Part shown: positions 20,684 through 30,191 of the stretch, piece after piece
Layout of the letters: every line of letters starts with the position of its first letter
Position numbering within the stretch: position 1 is the stretch's first letter
Origin: Methylocystaceae bacterium
GTDB taxonomy: Bacteria; Pseudomonadota; Alphaproteobacteria; Rhodospirillales; Terasakiellaceae
Direction: 5' to 3'
Length of the DNA: 64,000 bases
Assembly: GCA_013373205.1 (NCBI GenBank)
Contig: JABXIG010000001.1
Location: forward strand, 117,520 to 181,519
Position numbers and translations under genes: made by a program
The notes under the pieces: generated by a model
The model's database searches: none
What the model was told of the DNA's origin: nothing
What the model saw: the letters and a program-made list of their open reading frames with translations, nothing else

Positions 20684-21542
20684 CGGTTAACCAGACTGCC
20701 AGACTGACCACACCCATGCCGGCAATGGCGATCAGGCCCAAGGTTTCATCAAACAGCAAGAAAGCTTCCACGGCGGTGACGGCGGGCACCAGATAAAACA
20801 TGCTCGCGACCTTGGAGGCTTCGCCCTGTTTGATCATCCACATTAATAAGGAGATGGCACCAAAAGACGGCACAAAAATTAGCCAGAACAGGGCGAAGAG
20901 AAATTCCCCGGTCCATTGCACCTGCATCGTTTCCAAGCTAAAGGCAAGGATGGTGTATAGGATGGCAGCAGCTGCATATTGAATGAAAGTCCCGCTCATC
21001 AATGGCATTTCGGTGCAGTATTTCTTTTGATAAAGCGAACTTGCCGTGATCATGACAACAGCGCCAAAGGCAAAACCGACGGCCGCGGCATCAAAACCTG
21101 CAAAAAGGTCGCTTGCGTTTAAGGTCAGCTTTTCACTGAGAACCATCACGACGCCAAAGATCCCCAGGACCAGACCGATCCATTGTTTGGTTCGGATGCG
21201 TTCTCCCAATACCGGATAGGCCGCAATGGCGGTTAAAAGGGGTTGTAAGCCTGCGATCAAGGCGACAAGCCCTGCGGGCATACCCATGGCGATGGCGGTG
21301 AAGACCCCGCCAAGATAACCGACATGGATTAAAAAACCTGAAAACGCCACATGGGCGCTTAAGGCGATATTTTTAGGCCATCTTTTCTTTAAGATCAGCA
21401 CAAAGGGCAGCAAAATTGCGCATGTTAAGATCATGCGCACGCATAAAAACGTGTAAGGTTCTGCATAGGGCAGGCCAAACTTGGCCCCAACGAACCCTGT
21501 ACTCCATAAAAAAACAAAAAGAAGGGGGATAAAGCGGGTCAA
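20673..21542 (-). CDS. EamA/DMT-family transporter
   Basis: About 10 hydrophobic segments; LLFVFLWSTGFVGAKFGLPYAEPYTFLCVRM. Confidence 0.88.
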   Translation of the reverse strand: MTRFIPLLFVFLWSTGFVGAKFGLPYAEPYTFLCVRMILTCAILLPFVLILKKRWPKNIALSAHVAFSGFLIHVGYLGGVFTAIAMGMPAGLVALIAGLQPLLTAIAAYPVLGERIRTKQWIGLVLGIFGVVMVLSEKLTLNASDLFAGFDAAAVGFAFGAVVMITASSLYQKKYCTEMPLMSGTFIQYAAAAILYTILAFSLETMQVQWTGEFLFALFWLIFVPSFGAISLLMWMIKQGEASKVASMFYLVPAVTAVEAFLLFDETLGLIAIAGMGVVSLAVWLTVKA

Positions 21543-21730
21543 AGTTCGATGTTCGCTACGTCGCGATAGACATTTTGCAGACAGCCAGCGGCTTCTGAAT
21601 CGCCTTCTTTATGGCGTGTTTCTAGAACTCGTAAACAAGCTTGTGCGATGGCTTGGACTTCTACGGTGTCCAGTTCATTGAAGAACAGTTGCGGGTTTGT
21701 TTTCAGACCGATGATAAACGGGTTAGACAT
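21539..21730 (-). CDS. Small hypothetical protein (63 aa)
   Basis: ORF overlaps the start of the EamA gene by 4 nt, suggesting translational coupling. Confidence 0.45.
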   Translation of the reverse strand: MSNPFIIGLKTNPQLFFNELDTVEVQAIAQACLRVLETRHKEGDSEAAGCLQNVYRDVANIEL

Positions 21731-21875
21731 GGGTTTGGCTTATTCCTGTTGGTTGAAAGCGCGTCAATTTAAAATTTTTTGCATAAAAAAGAAAGGGACA
21801 AGTTCCCCGCCCTTGCTAAAACATAAAGGGTAACTTACCTTTTAAGCAAGGGGTTGAAGTTTATGGGGGGATAAA

Positions 21876-22718
21876 ATGAGCGTTGAAATCTATACGAAAA
21901 CAGACTGCATCTTCTGTAAAAAGTCCAAAGACTTGTTTAAGGAACAAAACATTCCGTTCACAGAAATCGATGCCAGTACGGTTGGGGTTTTCAAGGATAT
22001 GCAGGACCGTCTGCCCGGTGTCAAAACCCTTCCGCAGATCATTATTGATGGTCATCATATTGGTGGCTATGACGTTCTAGAAGCCCATCAGAATGCCATT
22101 TTTAAAAAATATAAATCTAACCTGAAACTAAAGGATGATCCTATGCCCTTAAAAGGAAGCCAGACCGAAAAGAACCTGATTACCGCTTTTGCCAATGAAA
22201 CTGTTGGGCGCACCCGGTATGAATTTTTTGCCAAGACTGCACGTAAGGAAGGCTATGTTCAAATTTCTGATGTGTTTCAGGAAACAGCCGATCAGGAAAA
22301 AGCCCATGCCAGTCGCCTTTATAAGTTTCTGGAAGGGGGCGGTTCACTGGAAATCAACATTACCTTGCCCGCTGGCGGAAATGGCACGACAGAAGAAAAT
22401 TTGCGCGATGCAGCAGGCGGTGAAGCCCATGAACATAGTGATATGTATCCTGAATTTGCAAAAACTGCGCGTGAGGAAGGGTTTGAAGAGATTGCATCGG
22501 TTTTTGATCACATCATCATCGCGGAAAAACAGCATGATAAGCGTTTCACCGAGTTAGCCGATAATATCAAAGCAGATCGTGTCTTTAAGCGTGACAAGCC
22601 GATCAAATGGCGCTGTCGCAACTGTGGTTATATCCACGAAGGCACCGAAGCCGTTGATGAATGTCCGGCTTGTGCGCATCCTCAAGCCCATTTCGAGGAA
22701 TTGGCCGAAAACTGGTAA
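21876..22718 (+). CDS. Glutaredoxin-rubrerythrin fusion with C-terminal rubredoxin-like domain
   Basis: Grx: YTKTDCIFCKKSKDLF...VKTLPQIIIDGHHIGGYDVL; rubrerythrin: ETVGRTRYEFFAKTA, EKAH, EKQH; rubredoxin-like WRCRNCGYIHEGTEAVDECPACAHP. Confidence 0.93.
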   Translation: MSVEIYTKTDCIFCKKSKDLFKEQNIPFTEIDASTVGVFKDMQDRLPGVKTLPQIIIDGHHIGGYDVLEAHQNAIFKKYKSNLKLKDDPMPLKGSQTEKNLITAFANETVGRTRYEFFAKTARKEGYVQISDVFQETADQEKAHASRLYKFLEGGGSLEINITLPAGGNGTTEENLRDAAGGEAHEHSDMYPEFAKTAREEGFEEIASVFDHIIIAEKQHDKRFTELADNIKADRVFKRDKPIKWRCRNCGYIHEGTEAVDECPACAHPQAHFEELAENW

Positions 22719-22721
22719 GTC

Positions 22722-23180
22722 TTAAGGCAAGTCACCACGAATAATATAAGCGAGGGCCTGAACGACCTGTTTGGGCTCTCGCGCCATGGCGCTTGCGGCG
22801 CCGTCCACTTCTTTTAAGGCGTGGTCATGTTCGCCTGGGTGCAGCGTAATATAGGGTTTACCAAGGGCAGCGGCAAAGCCGGCATCGAAAGCGGCATTCC
22901 ATTGTTTGTATTTTTCACCAAAGCGAACCACAACCAGATCTGCTTCAGAGATCAGGGTACGGGTGCGAATAGCATTTAAATTCGCACCCTTATGATCCAT
23001 CCAGAACGCTTTTTCTTCTTCTCCAAAAATCGCAACGCCGCAACGATCCGAATCTTCATGGATGCAGACCGGGCTGGACAATTCGACCGGCAGGTTTGCG
23101 TCTTTGACGCCCTGTTCAATCTGTTCACGCCAATCTGAGTGAATTTCACCAGAGAGATAAACTTTCCAGATTTTGCTCAT
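22722..23180 (-). CDS. YtoQ-family protein
   Basis: KVYLSGEIHSDWREQI...ADLVVVRFGEKYKQWNAAFDAGFAAALGKPYITLH. Confidence 0.85.
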   Translation of the reverse strand: MSKIWKVYLSGEIHSDWREQIEQGVKDANLPVELSSPVCIHEDSDRCGVAIFGEEEKAFWMDHKGANLNAIRTRTLISEADLVVVRFGEKYKQWNAAFDAGFAAALGKPYITLHPGEHDHALKEVDGAASAMAREPKQVVQALAYIIRGDLP

Positions 23181-23201
23181 GGATCTTCCCTTGGTTGTAA
23201 C

Positions 23202-23630
23202 TTAAGCCGCTTCCAGAACGGTGATTTTAAAATCAAGCTCTTCACCGGCCAGCGGATGGTTGGCATCAACCGTAACTGTGGTGTCAGTGACTTCATGGAT
23301 GATGGCGACCATTTGCTGACCCTCTGGTGTTTGCATCTGCATGGACATGCCGACTTGAAGTTCATCATCGCTTTGGATCATTTGTTTTTCGATTTCCATC
23401 ACCAGATTTGGGTCTGGCATACCAAAAGCATCTTCGGGCATCAGGGTTTTTGTTGTTGTTTCGCCAATGCTTAATGTGGGTAATGTATCATCAATGGGCT
23501 TAAAGCCACAAGGTTCGCCGACAACCATTTCCAAAGGCTCCCCCGGTGGGGTGGCGGGCACAACGGTGCCGTCTTTAAGGGTGAAGGTGACTTCGAGTTT
23601 GACTTTCTGGCCTGCTGTTAAATCTGACAT
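23202..23630 (-). CDS. FKBP-type peptidyl-prolyl cis-trans isomerase (SlyD-like)
   Basis: VKLEVTFTLKDGTVV, DTLPTLSIGETTTKTLMPEDAFG, VDANHPLAGEELDFKITV; internal Met at 23630 chosen as start. Confidence 0.88.
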   Translation of the reverse strand: MSDLTAGQKVKLEVTFTLKDGTVVPATPPGEPLEMVVGEPCGFKPIDDTLPTLSIGETTTKTLMPEDAFGMPDPNLVMEIEKQMIQSDDELQVGMSMQMQTPEGQQMVAIIHEVTDTTVTVDANHPLAGEELDFKITVLEAA

Positions 23631-23867
23631 GTTTTTCCTGTTTGGCTTTGGGTTTAGTGATGGCCGAAGCCCAGAACCCAATCCCAACCACAGCAGAGCA
23701 CTTTCGAATGTCTGTTCAGCATACCTGATTTGAAGTCTGTGACAATGATAGATCTTAAAGAGCAACTATGTTGCGAGGTAAATAAATCAATGCACTTTAT
23801 AATTTTATCTTTTTGTGCTAACCTTTGGCTGTAAATATAGCAATAAATATATTTTTTGGGGATTTCG

Positions 23868-25298
23868 ATGAAAGTGCTTTTTGTCCATGGTTGGAGCGTA
23901 ACCGATACCGACACATACGGGAAACTTCCCGAAGCGATTGCCTTGCAAGGGGGTGCTGTTGGACTGGATATAGACGTGCAATATATCTGGTTAGGTAGAT
24001 ATATCAGTTTTCATGATGAAGTCAGCATGTCGGATGTGACACGGGCGTTTGATCAGGCGCTTCGTGATACCATTGGCGAAAATGATGATATCCCCAAATT
24101 TTCATGTATTACCCATTCAACGGGTGGCCCGGTCTTGCGTGAATGGGTTGAGCGTTTTTATGGTTCAGAGAATCTATCGGCTTGTCCTTTAAAACATTTG
24201 GTGATGCTTTCACCTGCAAACCATGGATCGCCGCTTGCGGCCTTGGGCAAAAAACGGGTGGGGCGGATTAAGGCCTGGTTCTCTGGTGTTGAGCCCGGAC
24301 AACGGATTTTAGACTGGTTGTCCCTTGGTAGTATAGAGCAGGAAAAACTGGCCGAGGCAAACCTGTCTTACCGACCTGTCGAAAATGGGGTGTTTCCTTA
24401 TGTGATTACGGGCCAGACCATTGATAAGAAATTCTACAACTTTCTTGATCCATATCTGGTTGAAAAAGGATCTGATGGTGTGGTTCGTGTGGCGGGTGCC
24501 AATATGAATTATCAGATGATCGAATTGCAAGAGACAGACGTTATCGCGCAGGTTGCCCATGGGGCACAAACAATGGATGTGAATCTTTTGGACATTGCAG
24601 GCGACCTTAAAGTCCCGCCCCACATTCCATTAGGGGTGGTGCCGGATACCAGCCATAGCGGTGATACGATTGGCATGATGGGCAGTGTGACATCGCCTGA
24701 AAGTACACGCAGGCAGGTAGAGGAAATTGTGAAATGTCTGACGGTCACCAACCAAAATGAATACGACCAACGCAGCGAAGAATTGGCAAATTTAACGCAT
24801 CTAACGCAGGCTGAGGACGATCAGAGCCGTTATCTGATGATCGTCTTTTCTGTTTTCGATGATCAGGGCGACCCGATCGATGATTTTGATCTGTTCCTGT
24901 TAGGTGGCGACGGGCATGACCCCGATAAATTGGAAAAAGGCTTCTTTGTTGATCGCCAACGCAACGCAGCCCATACCAACCGTCTGGTTTATTATGTTGA
25001 CTATGACAAGATCACACAGGGGCAATTGTCCGGGTTTCGGGTTGTCGCCCGACCAGATGCAGGGTTTTCGTTCTATCAGGCGGCGGAATATCATTCGAAT
25101 GGGTCTAATTTGAATGAGATCCTGAAACCGAATGAAACATTTTACGTGAAGATTGTTTTAAAACGCCGTGTCGATGAAAATGTCTTCAGGGTTGATGAGT
25201 TGAAAAATCTTCCGCCTGAAGAAAATGGCTTGAAACATACAGATTCGGGTCGGGTTGATTTCAAAAAACTGAAACCTGCTGGCAACAAAGTAAAATGA
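23868..25298 (+). CDS. Alpha/beta-hydrolase (lipase/phospholipase-like) with C-terminal extra domain
   Basis: MKVLFVHGWSVTDTDTYGKLPE oxyanion-hole motif; THSTGGPVLREWV nucleophile elbow; ggggatttcgATG start. Confidence 0.72.
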   Translation: MKVLFVHGWSVTDTDTYGKLPEAIALQGGAVGLDIDVQYIWLGRYISFHDEVSMSDVTRAFDQALRDTIGENDDIPKFSCITHSTGGPVLREWVERFYGSENLSACPLKHLVMLSPANHGSPLAALGKKRVGRIKAWFSGVEPGQRILDWLSLGSIEQEKLAEANLSYRPVENGVFPYVITGQTIDKKFYNFLDPYLVEKGSDGVVRVAGANMNYQMIELQETDVIAQVAHGAQTMDVNLLDIAGDLKVPPHIPLGVVPDTSHSGDTIGMMGSVTSPESTRRQVEEIVKCLTVTNQNEYDQRSEELANLTHLTQAEDDQSRYLMIVFSVFDDQGDPIDDFDLFLLGGDGHDPDKLEKGFFVDRQRNAAHTNRLVYYVDYDKITQGQLSGFRVVARPDAGFSFYQAAEYHSNGSNLNEILKPNETFYVKIVLKRRVDENVFRVDELKNLPPEENGLKHTDSGRVDFKKLKPAGNKVK

Positions 25299-25305
25299 GC
25301 ATCAG

Positions 25306-25340
25306 AAAAACCGCTTTAAATCTGTTAAAGCGGTTTTTTT
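25306..25340 (+). terminator. Intrinsic terminator
   Basis: aaaaaccgctttaaatctgttaaagcggttttttt. Confidence 0.9.
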
Positions 25341-25425
25341 ATTCCCTCTAAAACTTGACCAATGGCCTTATTTTTTGCATTGTCTCGCCAACATTAGACT
25401 TACTTTGATAAAGGCATGACAAAAG

Positions 25426-26271
25426 ATGGTTAAAGCTCAATTGGAATCTGTGATCGAATCAGCGTTTGATAATCGTGATTCAGTTAATTACGAGACTACA
25501 GGCGAAATTCGTGATGCGGTTGAAACTGCCCTGAACATGATGGACAGCGGTGAATTGCGCGTTGCTGAAAAGCAAGGCTCTGAATGGGTTGTAAACCAAT
25601 GGGCGAAGAAAGCGGTTTTGCTGTCCTTCCGTCTGAACGATATGGAAACCATCGCGGGCGCACCGGGCGTCAATGCCAACTGGTGGGATAAAGTGCCGTC
25701 CAAGTTTGAAGGCTGGACAGATAAAGAATTTAAAGAAGCCGGTTTCCGCGCTGTTCCCGGTTGTGTGGTGCGCCGTTCTGCTTATGTTGCGCCAAACGCT
25801 GTTTTGATGCCGTCTTTCCTGAACCTCGGTGCCTATGTGGATGAAGGTGCGATGATCGATACATGGGCAACTGTGGGATCTTGTGCACAAATCGGTAAAA
25901 ACGTTCATATCTCTGGCGGTGCAGGCATCGGCGGTGTGTTGGAACCGTTGCAAGCTGGTCCCGTCATCATTGAAGACAATTGCTTTATCGGTGCGCGTTC
26001 CGAAGTGGCTGAAGGTGTTGTTGTTGAAGAAGGCTCTGTGATTTCTATGGGCGTGTTCTTGGGTCAATCTACCAAGATCGTGGATCGTGCCACAGGCGAG
26101 ATCACATATGGTCGCGTTCCGGCGTATTCTGTTGTTGTACCAGGTACATTGCCGGGCAAAGAAATGGCCAATGGTCAACCTGGTCCGGGTCTGGCCTGTG
26201 CGGTGATTGTGAAGCGTGTCGACGAAAAAACACGTTCCAAAACATCTGTAAACGAATTGCTGCGCGATTAA
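25426..26271 (+). CDS. dapD: 2,3,4,5-tetrahydropyridine-2,6-dicarboxylate N-succinyltransferase
   Basis: 281 aa; [63 protein letters not shown]. Confidence 0.97.
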   Translation: MVKAQLESVIESAFDNRDSVNYETTGEIRDAVETALNMMDSGELRVAEKQGSEWVVNQWAKKAVLLSFRLNDMETIAGAPGVNANWWDKVPSKFEGWTDKEFKEAGFRAVPGCVVRRSAYVAPNAVLMPSFLNLGAYVDEGAMIDTWATVGSCAQIGKNVHISGGAGIGGVLEPLQAGPVIIEDNCFIGARSEVAEGVVVEEGSVISMGVFLGQSTKIVDRATGEITYGRVPAYSVVVPGTLPGKEMANGQPGPGLACAVIVKRVDEKTRSKTSVNELLRD

Positions 26272-26410
26272 TTCATTTTGTGCCCCTGTGCAAACAAGGG
26301 CCTTTTGGATAAGAGATTGCTGCTTTTGCAGGAAAACTAATCGGTCCCACCTTGTTTTAAGGTTGGGGCCGTTATAGTTTATTTAAAGTTCTAAAAACAT
26401 GAGTCCTAAA

Positions 26411-27562
26411 ATGATTGATACCATCACCTTCACCCAAGACCTCATCCGTTGTCCGAGTGTGACGCCAAAAGATGAAGGGGTTTTTGATCTTTTGCAAGGT
26501 GCACTGGAAGATATGGGCTTTACCTGCCATCGCCTGCCGTTTCAGGAAGACGGCACCGAGCGGGTGGAAAACCTTTATGCGCGCTTTGGTACTGAAGCGC
26601 CGAACTTCTGTTTTGCCGGGCATTTGGATGTGGTCCCGGTCGGTGATGAAGCCGGTTGGACCTATGATCCTTTTGGTGGTGAAATTCATGATGGGCGTCT
26701 TTATGGGCGTGGTGCGGCTGATATGAAAGGCGCTGTAGCGGCATTTGTGGAAGCAGCGCAGAATTTCTTAAAAGCCAAAGGCGATGATTTTAAAGGGTCG
26801 ATTTCTTTTCTGATTACGGGGGATGAAGAAGGCCCGGCGATCAATGGTACCAAAAAAGTGTTGGAATGGATGGATCAACAAGGCGAGATCATGGATCACT
26901 GTCTTGTGGGGGAGCCGACAAACCCGCAGTGTATGGGGGAAATGATGAAAGTGGGCCGTCGTGGCTCCATCAATTCCCGTTTGGTGGTTCATGGCACGCA
27001 AGGTCATGTGGCTTATCCACACCGCGCCGATAACCCGCTGCCGCGCCTGGTCAAGATGCTGGATGCGTTGATTTCGGATGAATTGGATCAGGGCAATGAA
27101 TTTTTTGATCCATCAAGCCTGTCCATCACGACAATCGATTGCGGGAATGAAGTCGAGAATGTGATCCCCGGTGAGGCCGAAGCACGCTTTAATATCCGCT
27201 ACAACAATATCCATACCGGAGCCTCGCTGGAGAAATGGATTCGCGAAACCTTAGATAAGGTCGATACCAATTACACGCTCACCACCCGCATCTCGGGGGA
27301 AAGCTTTATGTCCCCGCAGGATGTTCTGACCGATTTGATTGCAGCGGCGACTGAAAAAGTCACCGGGGTCGCGCCAGAACGTTCCACATCCGGGGGCACG
27401 TCGGATGCGCGTTTTATCACCCATTCCTGCACGGTTGCCGAATTTGGTCTGGTTGGGCAAACCATGCACAAGGTTGATGAAAATGTGTTGGTAGAAGATT
27501 TACAGAATTTGACTAAAATTTACGAAACGATACTGGCTGATTATTTTAACGAGGCTGCATGA
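26411..27562 (+). CDS. dapE: Succinyl-diaminopimelate desuccinylase
   Basis: CFAGHLDVVPVGDEAGWTYDPFGGEIHDGRLYGRGAADMKGAVAAF; TSGGTSDARFI. Confidence 0.96.
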   Translation: MIDTITFTQDLIRCPSVTPKDEGVFDLLQGALEDMGFTCHRLPFQEDGTERVENLYARFGTEAPNFCFAGHLDVVPVGDEAGWTYDPFGGEIHDGRLYGRGAADMKGAVAAFVEAAQNFLKAKGDDFKGSISFLITGDEEGPAINGTKKVLEWMDQQGEIMDHCLVGEPTNPQCMGEMMKVGRRGSINSRLVVHGTQGHVAYPHRADNPLPRLVKMLDALISDELDQGNEFFDPSSLSITTIDCGNEVENVIPGEAEARFNIRYNNIHTGASLEKWIRETLDKVDTNYTLTTRISGESFMSPQDVLTDLIAAATEKVTGVAPERSTSGGTSDARFITHSCTVAEFGLVGQTMHKVDENVLVEDLQNLTKIYETILADYFNEAA

Positions 27563-28125
27563 TCGATTTACGCCCCCTTTATTTCGGATTGACCGGTGCG
27601 GCGCATTTGGTGCGTCTGGATATCAGGGGGTTATCGTTCATGGTTGGGGGCGTGCGTGGTTTCTGGAGCTCGCTCTATTGGTCAGCAGGACTTGTTGCCC
27701 CGCTTTTTCTCTTTGTCATGCTGCTACGCTATGACCCACAAAAATATGATGGGTGGCGCTATCTTATCGTCCATTTGGAAACCTACCTGATCGCGTGGCT
27801 GATCTTTCCCTTGTTGATGGAACGTATCAGTGGCCTGATCAGTCGGCGTGAGCATTATCTGAAATTTATCATCGGATATAATTGGTTAAATTGTCTTTAT
27901 AATATATTTTACCTTTTGGTTGGGCTGGCACAAGCCAGCCGAATGCTTTCTTGGGAAGCTGCAAGTGCCATTTCTGTCGGGGTGATGGTCGCAGGGCTGG
28001 TCTGGATTGCCTATCTCGCCAGACATGCGCTCAAAATCCCTTATAGTGCGGCTATTGGGGTTGTGGTGCTTGATTTGTTTATCAGCATCATGGTGAGTAT
28101 TTTAAGTGCGAGCTTGCTTGGGTAA
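27559..28125 (+). CDS. Integral membrane protein of unknown function (Yip1-like topology)
   Basis: 188 aa, about 5 hydrophobic stretches; start overlaps the dapE stop. Confidence 0.7.
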   Translation: MIDLRPLYFGLTGAAHLVRLDIRGLSFMVGGVRGFWSSLYWSAGLVAPLFLFVMLLRYDPQKYDGWRYLIVHLETYLIAWLIFPLLMERISGLISRREHYLKFIIGYNWLNCLYNIFYLLVGLAQASRMLSWEAASAISVGVMVAGLVWIAYLARHALKIPYSAAIGVVVLDLFISIMVSILSASLLG

Positions 28126-28145
28126 CAAAAATAAGGGGATATGAG

Positions 28146-29585
28146 ATGAGCTGTCTGAAAGAATGTCAAAACCTGTTGGAAGACCATCGCGTTTTGATTG
28201 CCCAATTCCCCGTTTTAAAAGACCGTTTTGCCCCCTGGGCGGCGAAGCTTGAAAAATTATCCAAAGCGGTTGATCTGGAAAGTCTGAAAGGGGAACGCGC
28301 GCTTTGGCAATTTTCCATGGAATTTCGTAAAATCTGGCTGACAGCGGTGCAGGACCATACGGTTAAAAGCTTGAAATCGCCTGCGCATTTTCATTCCCCC
28401 CGGCGCATGGGTGGGGAGAAATACAGTTTTCCATATGATCGCTGGGGCAGACCCAAATCGTTTGAAGAAGGCTATGGAGAAAGTCTGGAACTGGCCGAAG
28501 GCTGGCAGGGGACACATTTTTTCTTTGGCAATGCGATGGCTGCCCTGACCACGTTTATGATGCAATTTAAACAGATGTCGGCCAAGAAAAAGGTCTCTTT
28601 GTTGGGGCATCAGGGTTATTTTGAATTTCATGATCTGCTACGCCTGATGTGCGGGCCGGATTTTTCTGCACACTTAAGTGCCCATTTGGACGGTTTTTAT
28701 CAACGTATTGCCCAAGGCGAAGGCGATCTGATTTTGATCGAACCTGTCTATGCCAATAATGATCTCAGCGTTTTTGATGAACAGTCCTTTTTTGCAGCTT
28801 GGGACAAACGCACGAATAAAGGGGAAACCATTGTGCTGATCGACACCTCGTTAGTCGGGGATCGATTTGATCTTAAAACTTTTATGGAACGGTTTGGTGA
28901 TTATTCCCCTGCGATGGTGGTTCAGTTCCTGTCAGCTATTAAGCTTCATCAGATCGGACTGGAATTTTCAAGCTTCGGGATACTCTCGATTTTTATGGCT
29001 GAAAATTCAAAATATTTTAGCCATCGTGCGGCCTTTGAAGGGTCAATCAAAATGATCCGGCGTACAATGGGAAACGGGGCGACTTATGATGAATATAGTG
29101 CGGTCGAATTTCCCTTACTGTCAGGTGCATCGATACTGGAACGTCATTGCGATCAGGTGTTTGAAAATAACGCAAACCTTGCCAAACGTCTGGAAGAAGT
29201 CGCAGGGCTTGGGCTGATTAAACGGGTTAATCACCCGGTATTAGGGACCATGACGGATCGCTCCCACGCAGTGGCCCCTTATGTGGTGTTGCTTTTGAGT
29301 GAGGGCAGCAAAGCGGATGTAACGTTCTTAAAACGTGTTCTGGAAAAACAATCTCAGAAAAGAGGGATGCTCTTTCAGTCCGGCTCCAGTTTTGGTTTTC
29401 GCTTCCATCGTTTCGAAGTCAATGACTATCATGAAGAAAAAGAACCGTCGTTTCGCATTGCCATGGGGTCGTTTGACGGGCCAACTGTTGAATTGATCGG
29501 GTGCTTAATCGAAGAGATTGCCGAGTTCGATACCTTTGAAGAATTGCGCGAGGCTTATTCTGAGATCAAGCATCCAGATGATTGA
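28146..29585 (+). CDS. Divergent PLP fold-type I-like protein of unknown function
   Basis: 479 aa; LILIEPVYANNDLSVFD and SAIKLHQIGLEFSSFGIL resemble Cys/Met-metabolism PLP enzymes (Asp pair / SxxK region); remainder not recognised. Confidence 0.6.
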   Translation: MSCLKECQNLLEDHRVLIAQFPVLKDRFAPWAAKLEKLSKAVDLESLKGERALWQFSMEFRKIWLTAVQDHTVKSLKSPAHFHSPRRMGGEKYSFPYDRWGRPKSFEEGYGESLELAEGWQGTHFFFGNAMAALTTFMMQFKQMSAKKKVSLLGHQGYFEFHDLLRLMCGPDFSAHLSAHLDGFYQRIAQGEGDLILIEPVYANNDLSVFDEQSFFAAWDKRTNKGETIVLIDTSLVGDRFDLKTFMERFGDYSPAMVVQFLSAIKLHQIGLEFSSFGILSIFMAENSKYFSHRAAFEGSIKMIRRTMGNGATYDEYSAVEFPLLSGASILERHCDQVFENNANLAKRLEEVAGLGLIKRVNHPVLGTMTDRSHAVAPYVVLLLSEGSKADVTFLKRVLEKQSQKRGMLFQSGSSFGFRFHRFEVNDYHEEKEPSFRIAMGSFDGPTVELIGCLIEEIAEFDTFEELREAYSEIKHPDD

Positions 29586-29621
29586 TGCTGTTTTAAAAAA
29601 CGAATGCACATACTCTCATTT

Positions 29622-29648
29622 GTCACTCCGCAACATATGCGGGGTGAC
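29622..29648. repeat. Single short palindromic repeat unit (possible terminator)
   Basis: gtcactccgcaacatatgcggggtgac, related to the termini of the elements at 17015 and 53773. Confidence 0.5.
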
Positions 29649-29679
29649 CTTTGTTATTTAGTAATTGCGTGCAATGAAT

Positions 29680-30117
29680 TTACGCTGGCCAGTGCACAAT
29701 ATAGTCTTCTAAATCCCCATCAACTTCGTCTTCATTGATGAAGCGTCCGGCAACGCTTTGTCCGGCTTTGACGGTGCTTTTAGGATCTCCTGTGACCAAC
29801 GGGTGCCAGTTGGGCAGGCCTTCCCCGTCACGCAGCAAGCGATAGGCGCAGGTGGATGGCAGCCAGTGCAGGTTATCCAGATTTTGAGGTAAAAGTTCGA
29901 CACAGTCGGGGACCAGAAAGGTGCGCATCTGATACTGGGTACAGTGGCAGGTGTCTTTATCCATCAGGCGACATGCCACATTGGTGTAGCAGACTTCTTC
30001 GGTATCTTCGTCTTCCAGTTTATGCAGGCAGCATTTACCGCAACCGTCGCACAACGATTCCCATTCATCCAGGGACATTTCGGCAAGTTTTTTGGTTTTC
30101 CAGAACGGCGTGGTCAT
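29680..30117 (-). CDS. YcgN-family (UPF0260) cysteine cluster protein
   Basis: LCDGCGKCCLHKLEDEDTEEVCYTNVACRLMDKDTCHCTQY. Confidence 0.9.
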   Translation of the reverse strand: MTTPFWKTKKLAEMSLDEWESLCDGCGKCCLHKLEDEDTEEVCYTNVACRLMDKDTCHCTQYQMRTFLVPDCVELLPQNLDNLHWLPSTCAYRLLRDGEGLPNWHPLVTGDPKSTVKAGQSVAGRFINEDEVDGDLEDYIVHWPA

Positions 30118-30191
30118 CGGCTACTCGAAAAAAGAAAAGGACGTGGCCTTTATATAAGGCTCACGTCCTTTGGAAGCTAGAAAAATCGGTC

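Noticed and set aside
25480-26178. 232-aa minus-strand ORF
   Set aside because: Antisense to dapD; shadow ORF.
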